Shown: in pieces, positions 1 to 5,371 of the stretch
Numbering within the stretch: position 1 is the first letter of the stretch
How the letters are laid out: every line of letters starts with the position of its first letter
DNA from: Actinomycetes bacterium
Lineage (GTDB): Bacteria; Actinomycetota; Acidimicrobiia; Acidimicrobiales; Palsa-688
Assembly: GCA_021798075.1 (NCBI GenBank)
Contig: JAJZYO010000163.1
Coordinates: forward strand, 1-5,371
Direction: 5' to 3'
Length of the DNA stretch: 5,371 bases
Notes under the pieces: model-generated
The model's input: only the letters and a program-made list of their open reading frames with translations
Databases searched by the model: none
What the model was told of the DNA's origin: nothing
Translations under genes and position numbers: made by a program

Positions 1-173
1 GGGCGGAGTTGAGGGTGAAGGCCAGTAGCCCCAGCGCTACTTGGCCACACAGGTCCCGAAGTTGCTCGTGGTCGTGGCCGACATGGTCCCGGTCGTTTAC
101 TGCATCGCAACCAACCGCAACCCGCGCGTAGGACTTCCGTCAGGCTTTGGATTGGAGGACCGGCGAGAGGCCC

Positions 174-201
174 TTGACATCCGCAGGTGTATGTGTAATC
201 C
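174..201 (+). promoter_or_regulatory. Possible promoter with TTGACA box, weak
   Basis: A perfect TTGACA hexamer lies at 174-179, just before the AT-rich patch at 181-230. The best -10 at normal spacing is TAATCC at 196-201, a 16-base spacer, which matches the TA start but not the final T of the consensus. No plus-strand protein gene starts downstream before the strand switches, so a promoter here would drive a non-coding RNA. A TTGACA can occur by chance in a window this size, so this is only suggestive. Confidence 0.2.
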
Positions 202-363
202 TAGGTGTCATCGTACTAACTATTGCCGTAGGTCGCGAGCGCCCCGAAAGGGCCCCAGGCCAGGCCGGTGGTGCCAGGTGCCGGCTTGATGGGCCGGCCC
301 GGAAGCGTATAGCGCTGCGTCGTAGGGTTGCGATACCTGGAGGTTGCCTTGGTGGCGGCGGGC

Positions 364-444
364 GCTTTCCTGGTCCCGAGTTCGGCGACGGCCCAAGCGG
401 CGGGAGCCGCGGGCACAGCGAGCCTGGGACCAGGAGAGCCTTTT
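364..444. terminator. Long GC-rich hairpin, likely terminator or structured RNA 3' end
   Basis: Positions 364-377 pair with 426-439 over 14 positions with a single G-T pair; the core CCTGGTCCC/GGGACCAGG is perfect. After a G-T pair (378/425) and one mismatch, pairing resumes at 380-384 with 419-423. Inside lies a second stem, 391-394 with 411-414, an AA bulge, then 397-401 with 406-410, closed by a GGGA tetraloop of the GNRA type. Read on the plus strand the stem is followed by TTTT at 441-444, as in a Rho-independent terminator. Read on the minus strand it begins about 16 bases after the stop codon of the acidic-protein gene but has no T-run. It could be a two-way terminator, the 3' end of a plus-strand RNA, or a mobile-element relic; the pairing itself is directly visible. 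Confidence 0.5.
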
Positions 445-454
445 GTGCCTCCGG

Positions 455-1159
455 CTAGGCCTCAGGGTCTTCGGGCGGGGGCAGGTACTCGAGGTCGAGG
501 TCGGCGAGGCGGACAAGGGTCGAGGCCACCCAAGTCCCAAGAGCGTTGAGCGTGGCCTCCGTAGCGGAGGGCAGCTGGCGGGTGGCGCCGGAACGGGCGC
601 TCAAGGCGTCGCCTCCCACAACCCTCTGGCCCGGCCATGCGGGTAGCACCACGGGCCCGAGCCCTGAGGTGTCCCTGTTTGCGGGAGCCGGCAAGCGGTA
701 GGCACCCTCGTAGACGACCTCGACGGCCACCTCAGGCGTTGGCGCGTCCTCGTCAAAGGCTTCTTCGACGACTGGGCCAGAGCGGGCCAGACGGTCGCCC
801 CCCACCTCGATGCTCTCCTCCGGCAGGACGGCGAGCAGGTCGGCGAGAGCCGGACGTGCTGCCAGCCTCTGGGCCCGGAAGATGACCTCGATGCCGATCT
901 CGGGCATCTCCTCTACGTCTTCACCCATCGTGAGGCTCCGCCAAGCCGACTGGCTCCAGGTCTGCCAGTCGAGCGAGATGCTCGCGCTTAGCTTCGGGGG
1001 CTCGCCGTCGCCGGGCAGGTTGACCGATGTCTCCCACATGAGCTCGCCGGTGTAGAGGTCGTAGACGAGCCTGTCCTCGTCCTGCCCGCGCTCCAAAAGG
1101 CTCTCCTCGAGCGCAGCCCGGAGGACGCTTACCGTGTCGAGGAACAAATGGTCCAGCAT
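455..1159 (-). CDS. Hypothetical acidic, cysteine-free protein (234 aa)
   Basis: I do not recognise this protein. The start ATG at 1159-1157 is preceded on its own strand by AGGGG (1170-1166) six bases upstream, the best ribosome binding site in the window, and the frame ends in TAG at 457-455. Third positions are strongly G/C like the neighbouring genes, so it is probably a real chromosomal gene. By eye it has about 42 Asp/Glu against 16 Arg/Lys (a single Lys) and no Cys. I see no signal peptide or membrane segment, so it is probably cytoplasmic. Trp residues cluster at 42-73 (W42, W65, W68, W73) in a beta-like stretch. An acidic linker with EEAFDED lies near 132-138, and the tail is proline- and acid-rich (PPPEDPEA). 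No catalytic motif stands out. It is transcribed away from ychF. Two separate small domains (about 1-125 and 143-225) joined by the acidic linker are possible, but that is inference. Confidence 0.7.
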   Translation of the reverse strand: MLDHLFLDTVSVLRAALEESLLERGQDEDRLVYDLYTGELMWETSVNLPGDGEPPKLSASISLDWQTWSQSAWRSLTMGEDVEEMPEIGIEVIFRAQRLAARPALADLLAVLPEESIEVGGDRLARSGPVVEEAFDEDAPTPEVAVEVVYEGAYRLPAPANRDTSGLGPVVLPAWPGQRVVGGDALSARSGATRQLPSATEATLNALGTWVASTLVRLADLDLEYLPPPEDPEA

Positions 1160-1165
1160 CTCTAG

Positions 1166-1189
1166 CCCCTAACCACCGCTTCGAGCGTA
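1166..1189 (-). promoter_or_regulatory. Candidate -10 and ribosome binding site of the acidic-protein gene
   Basis: On the minus strand TACGCT (1189-1184) fits the actinobacterial -10 pattern TAnnnT. It would place transcription start near 1177, giving a leader of about 18 bases that contains the AGGGG Shine-Dalgarno at 1170-1166. I see no good -35 hexamer at 16-19 bases upstream. The geometry is sensible, but a TAnnnT match is common by chance. Confidence 0.3.
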
Positions 1190-1259
1190 CCCCAAGGGAC
1201 CGGCGTCTCCCGCCCAGGCCATGACCGCGCTCGGCGACGGTGCGCCCTGGAACCGGCGC

Positions 1260-1272
1260 TAGCCTCGGGCAT
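1260..1272 (+). promoter_or_regulatory. Candidate -10 for leaderless ychF transcript
   Basis: TAGCCT at 1260-1265 fits the actinobacterial -10 pattern TAnnnT and ends seven bases before the GTG at 1273. This is the spacing expected if transcription begins at the start codon itself. There is no Shine-Dalgarno before this GTG, which agrees with a leaderless mRNA. No convincing -35 is visible, and the hexamer pattern is short, so this is an inference. Confidence 0.25.
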
Positions 1273-2355
1273 GTGGAACTCATCGGGCTCGTGGGCCTGC
1301 CCAATTCGGGAAAGTCGAGCCTCTTCAACGCCCTGACGGGCGGCCATGCCCTCGTGGCCAGCCATCCCTTCTCGACCACCGAGACCTCGGTTGGCATAGC
1401 TCAGGTGCCTGACCACCGCCTAATGGCACTCGCCGAGATGAGCAAGTCGAGGAAGGTGGTCCACGCCGGAGTCCAGCTAGTGGACATAGCCGGCCTCGTC
1501 GCCGGTTCCTCGACGGGGGAAGGGCTCGGGAACCGCTTTCTCGGCGGGATCCGGGAGGCGGACGCCATCTGCCTCGTTCTCCGCGCCTTCGAGGACCCGA
1601 ACGTCCCCGGGGAGGCCGACCCGGTCGCCGACCTCGGAGTCCTCGAGCTCGAACTGGTCCTCGCCGACCTGCAAAGTGCCGAGACCCAGCTCGAACGGAG
1701 GCGCAAGGCCGCGAAGGCAGACAAGTCCCAGGCCCCTCAGATCGCCGCCCTCGAACGCGCCCACGAGGCCCTCTCGGCTGGCACCCCCCTTTACCGCGCG
1801 GGCCTCTCGGCCGAGGATCTCGCCGAGGTGAAGTCATTTTTCCTCTTGACCACAAAACCGGTGCTCGCGGTGGTCAACCTCGGGGAAGATGCCGCTTCGG
1901 GCGCAGAAGCTGAGGCAGTCATAAAGCCTGTCGCCGACGAGCTCGGCAGCGCTGCGCAAGTGCTCGGTGTGAGCGTGAAGCTCGAAGCCGAGGCGGCGGA
2001 GCTGCCGGAGGCCGAGCGGGCGGAGCTCATGGAGGGTCTCGGTCTCGGGGAGGGCGCCCTGGCCCGCGTCGCGCAGGCCGCCTTCCGCCTGCTCGGCCGC
2101 CGCACCTTTTTCACCACGGGGGACAAGGAGAGCCGCGCCTGGACCTTCCGCGCTGGGGCCAAGGCGCCGGAGTGCGCGGGCGTAATCCACTCCGACCTCC
2201 AGCGGGGTTTCATCCGTGCCGAGGTCGTCCATTGGGACGAGCTGCTCGAGCTGGGCTCGTGGTCCCATGCCAGGGACGCTGGCAAGCTGCGGGTCGAGGG
2301 CAAGGACTACGAGGTCGCCGACGGCGATGTCCTCGAGATCCGCTTCAACGTCTGA
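1273..2355 (+). CDS. ychF: Ribosome-binding P-loop ATPase YchF (OLA1 family) with TGS domain
   Basis: YchF/OLA1 proteins are Obg-related P-loop NTPases that prefer ATP, bind ribosomes and affect translation and stress responses in the cytoplasm. I chose GTG 1273, giving 360 residues, because E. coli YchF has 363 and begins about ten residues before the P-loop; a GTG at 1240 in the same frame would add 11 unlikely residues. Numbering from 1273, the P-loop GLPNSGKS is at 8-15, the G3 motif DIAG at 71-74 followed by the family signature GEGLGN, and the NxxE motif (NLGE) that replaces the GTPase NKxD is at 202-205. A charged helical segment (about 120-170) is the expected coiled-coil arm. The C-terminal TGS/DUF933 part spans about 277-360 with AWTFRAGAKAPECAG, GFIRAEV, EGKDY and the end FNV. 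The site of E. coli His114 is Leu101 here (ICLVLR against IGHVVR). First gene of the cluster; its end overlaps rsmI. Confidence 0.95.
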   Translation: MELIGLVGLPNSGKSSLFNALTGGHALVASHPFSTTETSVGIAQVPDHRLMALAEMSKSRKVVHAGVQLVDIAGLVAGSSTGEGLGNRFLGGIREADAICLVLRAFEDPNVPGEADPVADLGVLELELVLADLQSAETQLERRRKAAKADKSQAPQIAALERAHEALSAGTPLYRAGLSAEDLAEVKSFFLLTTKPVLAVVNLGEDAASGAEAEAVIKPVADELGSAAQVLGVSVKLEAEAAELPEAERAELMEGLGLGEGALARVAQAAFRLLGRRTFFTTGDKESRAWTFRAGAKAPECAGVIHSDLQRGFIRAEVVHWDELLELGSWSHARDAGKLRVEGKDYEVADGDVLEIRFNV

Positions 2356-3061
2356 GGTACCCGAGGACGCCGGCCGGCTCGTCGTCGTAGCCACTCCGAT
2401 CGGCAACCTCGGCGACCTGTCCCCGAGGGCCGGCTCCGCCCTCGCCTCCGCCGGTTACATCTACTGCGAGGACACCCGGCGTACCCGCAAGCTCCTGTCC
2501 CACCTCGGGGTCTCGGGCCCCCGCCTCGTTGCCCACCACCGCTTTAGCGAGGCCGCCACGACGCCCGCAGCGCTCGAGCGCCTCCACGCGGGCGTCACCA
2601 TCGCACTTGTGAGCGACGCCGGCACGCCGCTCGTAAGCGACCCGGGTGGCCGTCTCGTCCGAGCCGCCATCGGGGAGGGCATCCCCGTCGAGCCTGTACC
2701 GGGGCCCTCGGCACTCCTCGCCGCGCTCGTTGTCTCTGGCCTCGCAACCGAGCGTTGGTGCTTCGAGGGGTTCCTGCCCGTGAAGGCCGGCCGGCGCGCC
2801 GAACGACTGGCAGCCATAGCCGCCGAGCCCGACCGGACGGTAATCGTCTTCGAGGCCCCTCATCGCGTCGCGCGGCTCCTCGGCGAGCTGGCCGGCGCCT
2901 GCGGGCCGGAAAGGCCGGTGGCAGTCTGTCGCGAGCTCACCAAGGTCCATGAGGAGGTCTGGCGGGGGCCGGTGGGCGAGGCGGCTGAGCGCGCCAAGCG
3001 CGCCCAGCCACGGGGCGAGCACGTGGTCATTGTGGGCCCGCCCTGCGCAGCGCCCATGTAG
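2327..3061 (+). CDS. rsmI: 16S rRNA (cytidine1402-2'-O)-methyltransferase RsmI
   Basis: RsmI uses S-adenosylmethionine to methylate the 2'-O of C1402 in the 16S rRNA decoding centre. The 244 residues show the SPOUT-unrelated tetrapyrrole-methylase fold of this family: ATPIGNLGDLS at 22-32, EDTRRTRKLL at 48-57, HHRF at 70-73, the SAM-site stretch SDAGTPLVSDPG at 96-107, PVPGPSA at 123-129, FEGFLP at 146-151, FEAPHR at 175-180 and RELTKVHEE at 202-210. The start ATG at 2327 lies inside the end of ychF, a 29-base overlap. No ATG, GTG or TTG follows in frame before the first conserved motif, so translation is probably coupled to ychF. E. coli RsmI has 286 residues; this protein ends right after GEHVVIVG and so lacks the C-terminal helical extension of about 50 residues. 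The stop TAG sits 9 bases before metG, leaving no room for a frameshifted tail. Confidence 0.93.
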   Translation: MSSRSASTSEVPEDAGRLVVVATPIGNLGDLSPRAGSALASAGYIYCEDTRRTRKLLSHLGVSGPRLVAHHRFSEAATTPAALERLHAGVTIALVSDAGTPLVSDPGGRLVRAAIGEGIPVEPVPGPSALLAALVVSGLATERWCFEGFLPVKAGRRAERLAAIAAEPDRTVIVFEAPHRVARLLGELAGACGPERPVAVCRELTKVHEEVWRGPVGEAAERAKRAQPRGEHVVIVGPPCAAPM

Positions 3062-3070
3062 CCTTGTGCG

Positions 3071-4576
3071 GTGGCCCGCTTCTACGTGACGACGCCGATC
3101 TACTACGTAAACGACGCGCCCCACATCGGCCACGCCTATACGACAGTCACCGCCGACGCAGTCGCCAGATGGCACCGCCTGGTCGGCGACGAGGTGCTCT
3201 TTGTCACCGGGACCGACGAGCACGGCCTCAAGGTGCAGCGGGCAGCCGAGGCCAACGGCCTTACTCCAAAGGAGCAGGCTGACCGCTACAGCGCCCGGTT
3301 CCGGGAAGCCTGGGAACTGCTCGACATCTCAAATGACGACTACATCCGCACGACCGAGCCCCGCCACCACCGTGCCGTCCAGGCCCTCATGCAGGCGGCC
3401 TACGACAACGGCTGGATCTACTCCGGCACCTACGAAGGCCTCTACTGCGTTGACTGCGAGGCCTATTACACAGAGGCGGACCTGGTGGACGGCCTCTGCC
3501 CGGTGCACAAGCGCCCGATCGAGCTCATGTCGGAAGAGAACTACTTCTTCCGGCTTTCGGCCTTCACTGACCAGTTGGTGGAGTGGTACTCGGACCACCC
3601 AGACGCCGTCGTGCCGGAGAGCCGGCGCAACGAGGCGCTCGGGATAATAAAGGGCGGGTTGCAGGACATTTCGATAACTCGCAGCGCCCTTGACTGGGGT
3701 GTTCGCGTGCCCTGGGACGACCGCCATGTCTTTTATGTGTGGTACGACGCGCTCATCAATTATGCGACCGTCGCCGGTTACGGTTCAGATGGCGCGGCCT
3801 TCGCCAAGTGGTGGCCGGTTGTCCACCACTTGCTTGGAAAGGACATACTCCGTTTCCACTGCGTGTACTGGCCGGCACTATGTATGGCCGCCGGTATCGA
3901 GCCCCCACATAGCCTGTCTGTCCACGGGTACTTGCTTGTCCGCGGTGAAAAGATGTCCAAGACTGCGTTCAACCAGATAGCGCCGGCCGACCTCGTGGCC
4001 GACTTCGGCGTCGATGGCTACCGCTACCATTTCCTGCGCGACCAGAGCTTCGGTCCAGACGGCGAGTTCTCCTACGAAGGCATGACCGCTCGTTACAACG
4101 CTGACCTGGCAAATAACCTCGGTAATCTTTTGGCGAGGGTGGGCGCGGTCGTGGCGCAGAAATGTGGAGGAGTTGGGCCGGCGCCGCGTGAGGACAGCCC
4201 CCTCGCACCACTCGCCGCCGAGGTTTATGAGGCGGTCGCGGCCGCCTGGGGACGCATTGCCCCCAATGAGGCACTGGAGGCGGCCTGGCGCCTGGTGCGG
4301 GCGGCCAACGCGGCCCTAGAAGAGGCGGAGCCCTGGAAGGCCGAGCCCGGGCCGGAAGTCGACGCAGTGCTCGGGGACGCGCTTGAGGTGCTGCGGATCG
4401 TCGCTGTTCTGGCCAGCCCGGCACTCACCCGCGCTTCGGGTGAGATCTGGCGGCGGATCGGTCTTTTGCAGCCGATTTCTAAAGCCCGTCTTCCCGAAGC
4501 GGCCCTCTGGGGCGGCTACCCCGGGGGGTTGCCCGTGGTGAGGGGCGAGCCGCTCTTCCCCCGCCGGCGCGACTGA
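3071..4576 (+). CDS. metG: Methionyl-tRNA synthetase
   Basis: This class I synthetase charges initiator and elongator tRNA-Met with methionine using ATP. The 501 residues open with RFYVTTPIYYVNDAP and carry the HIGH motif at 18-21. The zinc knuckle is of the single CxxC...CxxH kind (C126, C129, C143, H146), as in the Thermus thermophilus enzyme. DWGVRVPWD is at 208-216 and the KMSKS loop, here KMSKT, is at 294-298. RYNADLANNLGNLL (341-354) opens the helical anticodon-binding domain, which contains the EPWK segment (420-423). There is no C-terminal EMAPII-like tRNA-binding domain, as in other enzymes of about 500-520 residues. The start is GTG 3071, the only start that keeps the conserved N-terminus; no Shine-Dalgarno is visible and the gap to rsmI is 9 bases, so coupling is likely. 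The stop TGA is at 4574-4576. Confidence 0.97.
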   Translation: MARFYVTTPIYYVNDAPHIGHAYTTVTADAVARWHRLVGDEVLFVTGTDEHGLKVQRAAEANGLTPKEQADRYSARFREAWELLDISNDDYIRTTEPRHHRAVQALMQAAYDNGWIYSGTYEGLYCVDCEAYYTEADLVDGLCPVHKRPIELMSEENYFFRLSAFTDQLVEWYSDHPDAVVPESRRNEALGIIKGGLQDISITRSALDWGVRVPWDDRHVFYVWYDALINYATVAGYGSDGAAFAKWWPVVHHLLGKDILRFHCVYWPALCMAAGIEPPHSLSVHGYLLVRGEKMSKTAFNQIAPADLVADFGVDGYRYHFLRDQSFGPDGEFSYEGMTARYNADLANNLGNLLARVGAVVAQKCGGVGPAPREDSPLAPLAAEVYEAVAAAWGRIAPNEALEAAWRLVRAANAALEEAEPWKAEPGPEVDAVLGDALEVLRIVAVLASPALTRASGEIWRRIGLLQPISKARLPEAALWGGYPGGLPVVRGEPLFPRRRD

Positions 4577-4596
4577 ACTACGAGGCCACGGCGACA

Positions 4597-5371
4597 ATGT
4601 GGTGCGACAGCCACTGCCACCTCCAGTGGGAGGGGCCAGGAGGCTCGATGGCTCCCGGCCGGGCCATGGACCCTCGCCTAGGGCATGAGCCTGGGCTCGG
4701 CGACCTCGGCGCGCGAGCCAGGAGAGCAATTGAAGAGGCGAGAGCCGCCGGCGTGACCCGCCTCGTGACGGTGGGGACCGACGCAGCGCAGTCCGAGGCG
4801 GCCCTCGCACTTGCCGAAGCCAATGAAGGCGTGTGGGCGACCGCCGGCCTCCATCCCCACGACGCGTCCGCCGGCGTGGAGACCGTGGAGCGGCTCGTGG
4901 CCGGCCAGCCGAAGCTGGTTGGCATCGGCGAGTGCGGGCTCGACTACCACTACGACCTTTCCCCGAGGCCTGCCCAGCGCGAAGCCTTCGCGGCCCAGGT
5001 CGCCCTGGCGTGCAGGCACGGTCTCGCCCTCGTAATACACACGCGCGAGGCCTGGGACGACACCTTCGACATCCTGGCCAGTGCCGGCCCGCCCGAGCAT
5101 ACGATCTTTCACTGCTTCAGCGGTGGCCCCACCGAGGCGCGGAGGGCGCTCGACGTAGGGGCATGGCTCTCCTTCAGCGGGATCGTCACGTTCAAAAACG
5201 CCGGCGAGATCCGAGAAGCTGCCTCCCTCTGCCCTCTCGATCGGCTCCTGGTGGAGACAGATTCGCCTTACCTCGCCCCAGTGCCGCACCGCGGTAAGCC
5301 CAACGCACCGAAGTTCGTCCCTCTCGTGGGGGCGGCGGTGGCTGGCGCGAAGGGCGTCGCAGTCGAGGAGG
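4597..5371 (+). CDS. tatD: TatD family metal-dependent hydrolase/DNase (3' end outside window)
   Basis: TatD proteins are TIM-barrel, two-metal hydrolases with DNase or 3'-5' exonuclease activity, linked in E. coli to DNA repair. The frame from ATG 4597 stays open for 258 codons to the window edge, so it is cut there and not broken. All expected metal ligands are visible: HxH at His6 and His8 (SHCHL), Glu112 in GECGLDY, His148 in IHTRE, His172 in HCFSGG and Asp222 in ETDSPYLAP. GLHPH (84-88) and RGKPNAP (232-238) are further family marks. Most of the usual length of about 260-270 residues is present. Between HCHL and the first helix there is a Gly/Pro/Met-rich stretch (about 11-37) that is longer than in typical members. 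The ribosome binding site is weak (GAGG at 4582-4585, 11 bases upstream). It lies 20 bases after metG, a pairing common in bacteria. Confidence 0.95.
   Translation, partial: MWCDSHCHLQWEGPGGSMAPGRAMDPRLGHEPGLGDLGARARRAIEEARAAGVTRLVTVGTDAAQSEAALALAEANEGVWATAGLHPHDASAGVETVERLVAGQPKLVGIGECGLDYHYDLSPRPAQREAFAAQVALACRHGLALVIHTREAWDDTFDILASAGPPEHTIFHCFSGGPTEARRALDVGAWLSFSGIVTFKNAGEIREAASLCPLDRLLVETDSPYLAPVPHRGKPNAPKFVPLVGAAVAGAKGVAVEE

Larger units (their letters stand above)
1..454. other. Gene-free left-hand region
   Basis: I find no reading frame here that looks like a real gene. Open frames exist on both strands, but they lack a ribosome binding site and recognisable family motifs, and the ones I checked do not show the strong third-position G/C bias of the genes further right. 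Positions 181-230 are clearly AT-richer (27 of 50 bases are A or T, by eye) than the surrounding DNA, which is typical of a regulatory patch. From about 240 to 444 there are several short GC-rich inverted repeats (for example 280-285 with 293-298, and 274-279 with 335-340) and one long hairpin, listed separately. I see no tRNA, rRNA, RNase P RNA, SRP RNA, tmRNA or known riboswitch signature. Confidence 0.6.

Noticed and set aside
1..139. Minus-strand frame open from a TGA at 142-140 to the left edge, reading like a possible C-terminal protein fragment (…DHVGHDHEQLRDLCG…).
   Set aside because: There is no ATG, GTG or TTG in frame and no recognisable motif. Third-position G/C is only about 64% by eye, well below the real genes here. 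It could be a relic, but the evidence is too thin.
41..289. Plus-strand frame of 82 codons from a TTG in the gene-free region.
   Set aside because: It has no ribosome binding site, an Arg/Cys/Pro-rich unnatural second half, no family motif, and codon use unlike the confirmed genes.
104..334. Nine-base inverted repeat ATCGCAACC (104-112) and GGTTGCGAT (326-334), as possible element ends.
   Set aside because: A nine-base match is expected by chance about this often in a stretch of this length. There is no transposase frame and no flanking target duplication.
320..345. GGGTTGCGATACCTGG resembles the T-arm of a tRNA.
   Set aside because: The loop does not fit TTCRANY, and no acceptor stem, anticodon arm or CCA end can be placed around it.
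328..549. Plus-strand frame of 73 codons from a TTG whose first residues resemble a signal peptide (MRYLEVALVAAGAFLVPSSA).
   Set aside because: It has no ribosome binding site, runs through the long hairpin, and its second half is antisense to the real minus-strand gene. The low-complexity Arg/Gly/Pro tail is typical of a shadow frame.
1221..1262. A 13-codon ATG-to-TAG mini-frame just ahead of ychF that could be a leader peptide.
   Set aside because: It has no Shine-Dalgarno, no run of a single regulatory amino acid and no paired attenuator hairpins. It would lie upstream of the transcript if ychF is leaderless.
2345..3223. Minus-strand frame of 292 codons opposite rsmI.
   Set aside because: High third-position G/C on the coding strand commonly leaves long antisense frames open. 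The plus strand here is unmistakably rsmI and metG.
3952..3966. KMSKT in place of KMSKS in the methionyl-tRNA synthetase as a possible active-site defect.
   Set aside because: Thr at the last position is a known variant in actinobacterial MetG, and the catalytic lysines of the loop are present.

Overview
The window is GC-rich bacterial DNA with strong G/C bias at codon third positions and GTG starts. Protein signatures (a KMSKT-type methionyl-tRNA synthetase, a YchF of the form that opens GLVGLPNSGKSS, TatD beside MetG) suggest a high-GC actinobacterium, perhaps from Acidimicrobiia or a related deep lineage. That placement is inference from remembered family patterns, not from a search.

Layout: (1) Positions 1-454 hold no gene I can support. 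They contain a locally AT-rich patch (181-230) after a TTGACA box and, at the right end, a long near-perfect hairpin (364-439) followed by TTTT. (2) A minus-strand gene (455-1159) encodes a 234-residue, very acidic, cysteine-free protein that I do not recognise. (3) A short divergent intergenic region (1160-1272) separates it from (4) a compact plus-strand cluster running to the right edge: ychF (P-loop ATPase with a TGS domain), rsmI (16S rRNA 2'-O-methyltransferase), metG (methionyl-tRNA synthetase) and tatD (metal-dependent hydrolase/DNase, cut by the window end). Junctions are tight: about 29 bp overlap, 9 bp gap, 20 bp gap. One transcript with translational coupling is likely.

Three of the four cluster genes act on translation. 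YchF binds ribosomes, RsmI methylates the 16S decoding centre, and MetG charges initiator and elongator tRNA-Met. In many actinobacteria metG and tatD are followed by ksgA and ispE, so those are the expected genes beyond the right edge.

No mobile element, CRISPR array, tRNA, rRNA or defence system is visible. The points worth a second look are the 364-439 hairpin and possible small RNA, the unrecognised acidic protein, the loss in YchF of the histidine needed for ATP hydrolysis in E. coli, and an RsmI that stops right after its methyltransferase fold.
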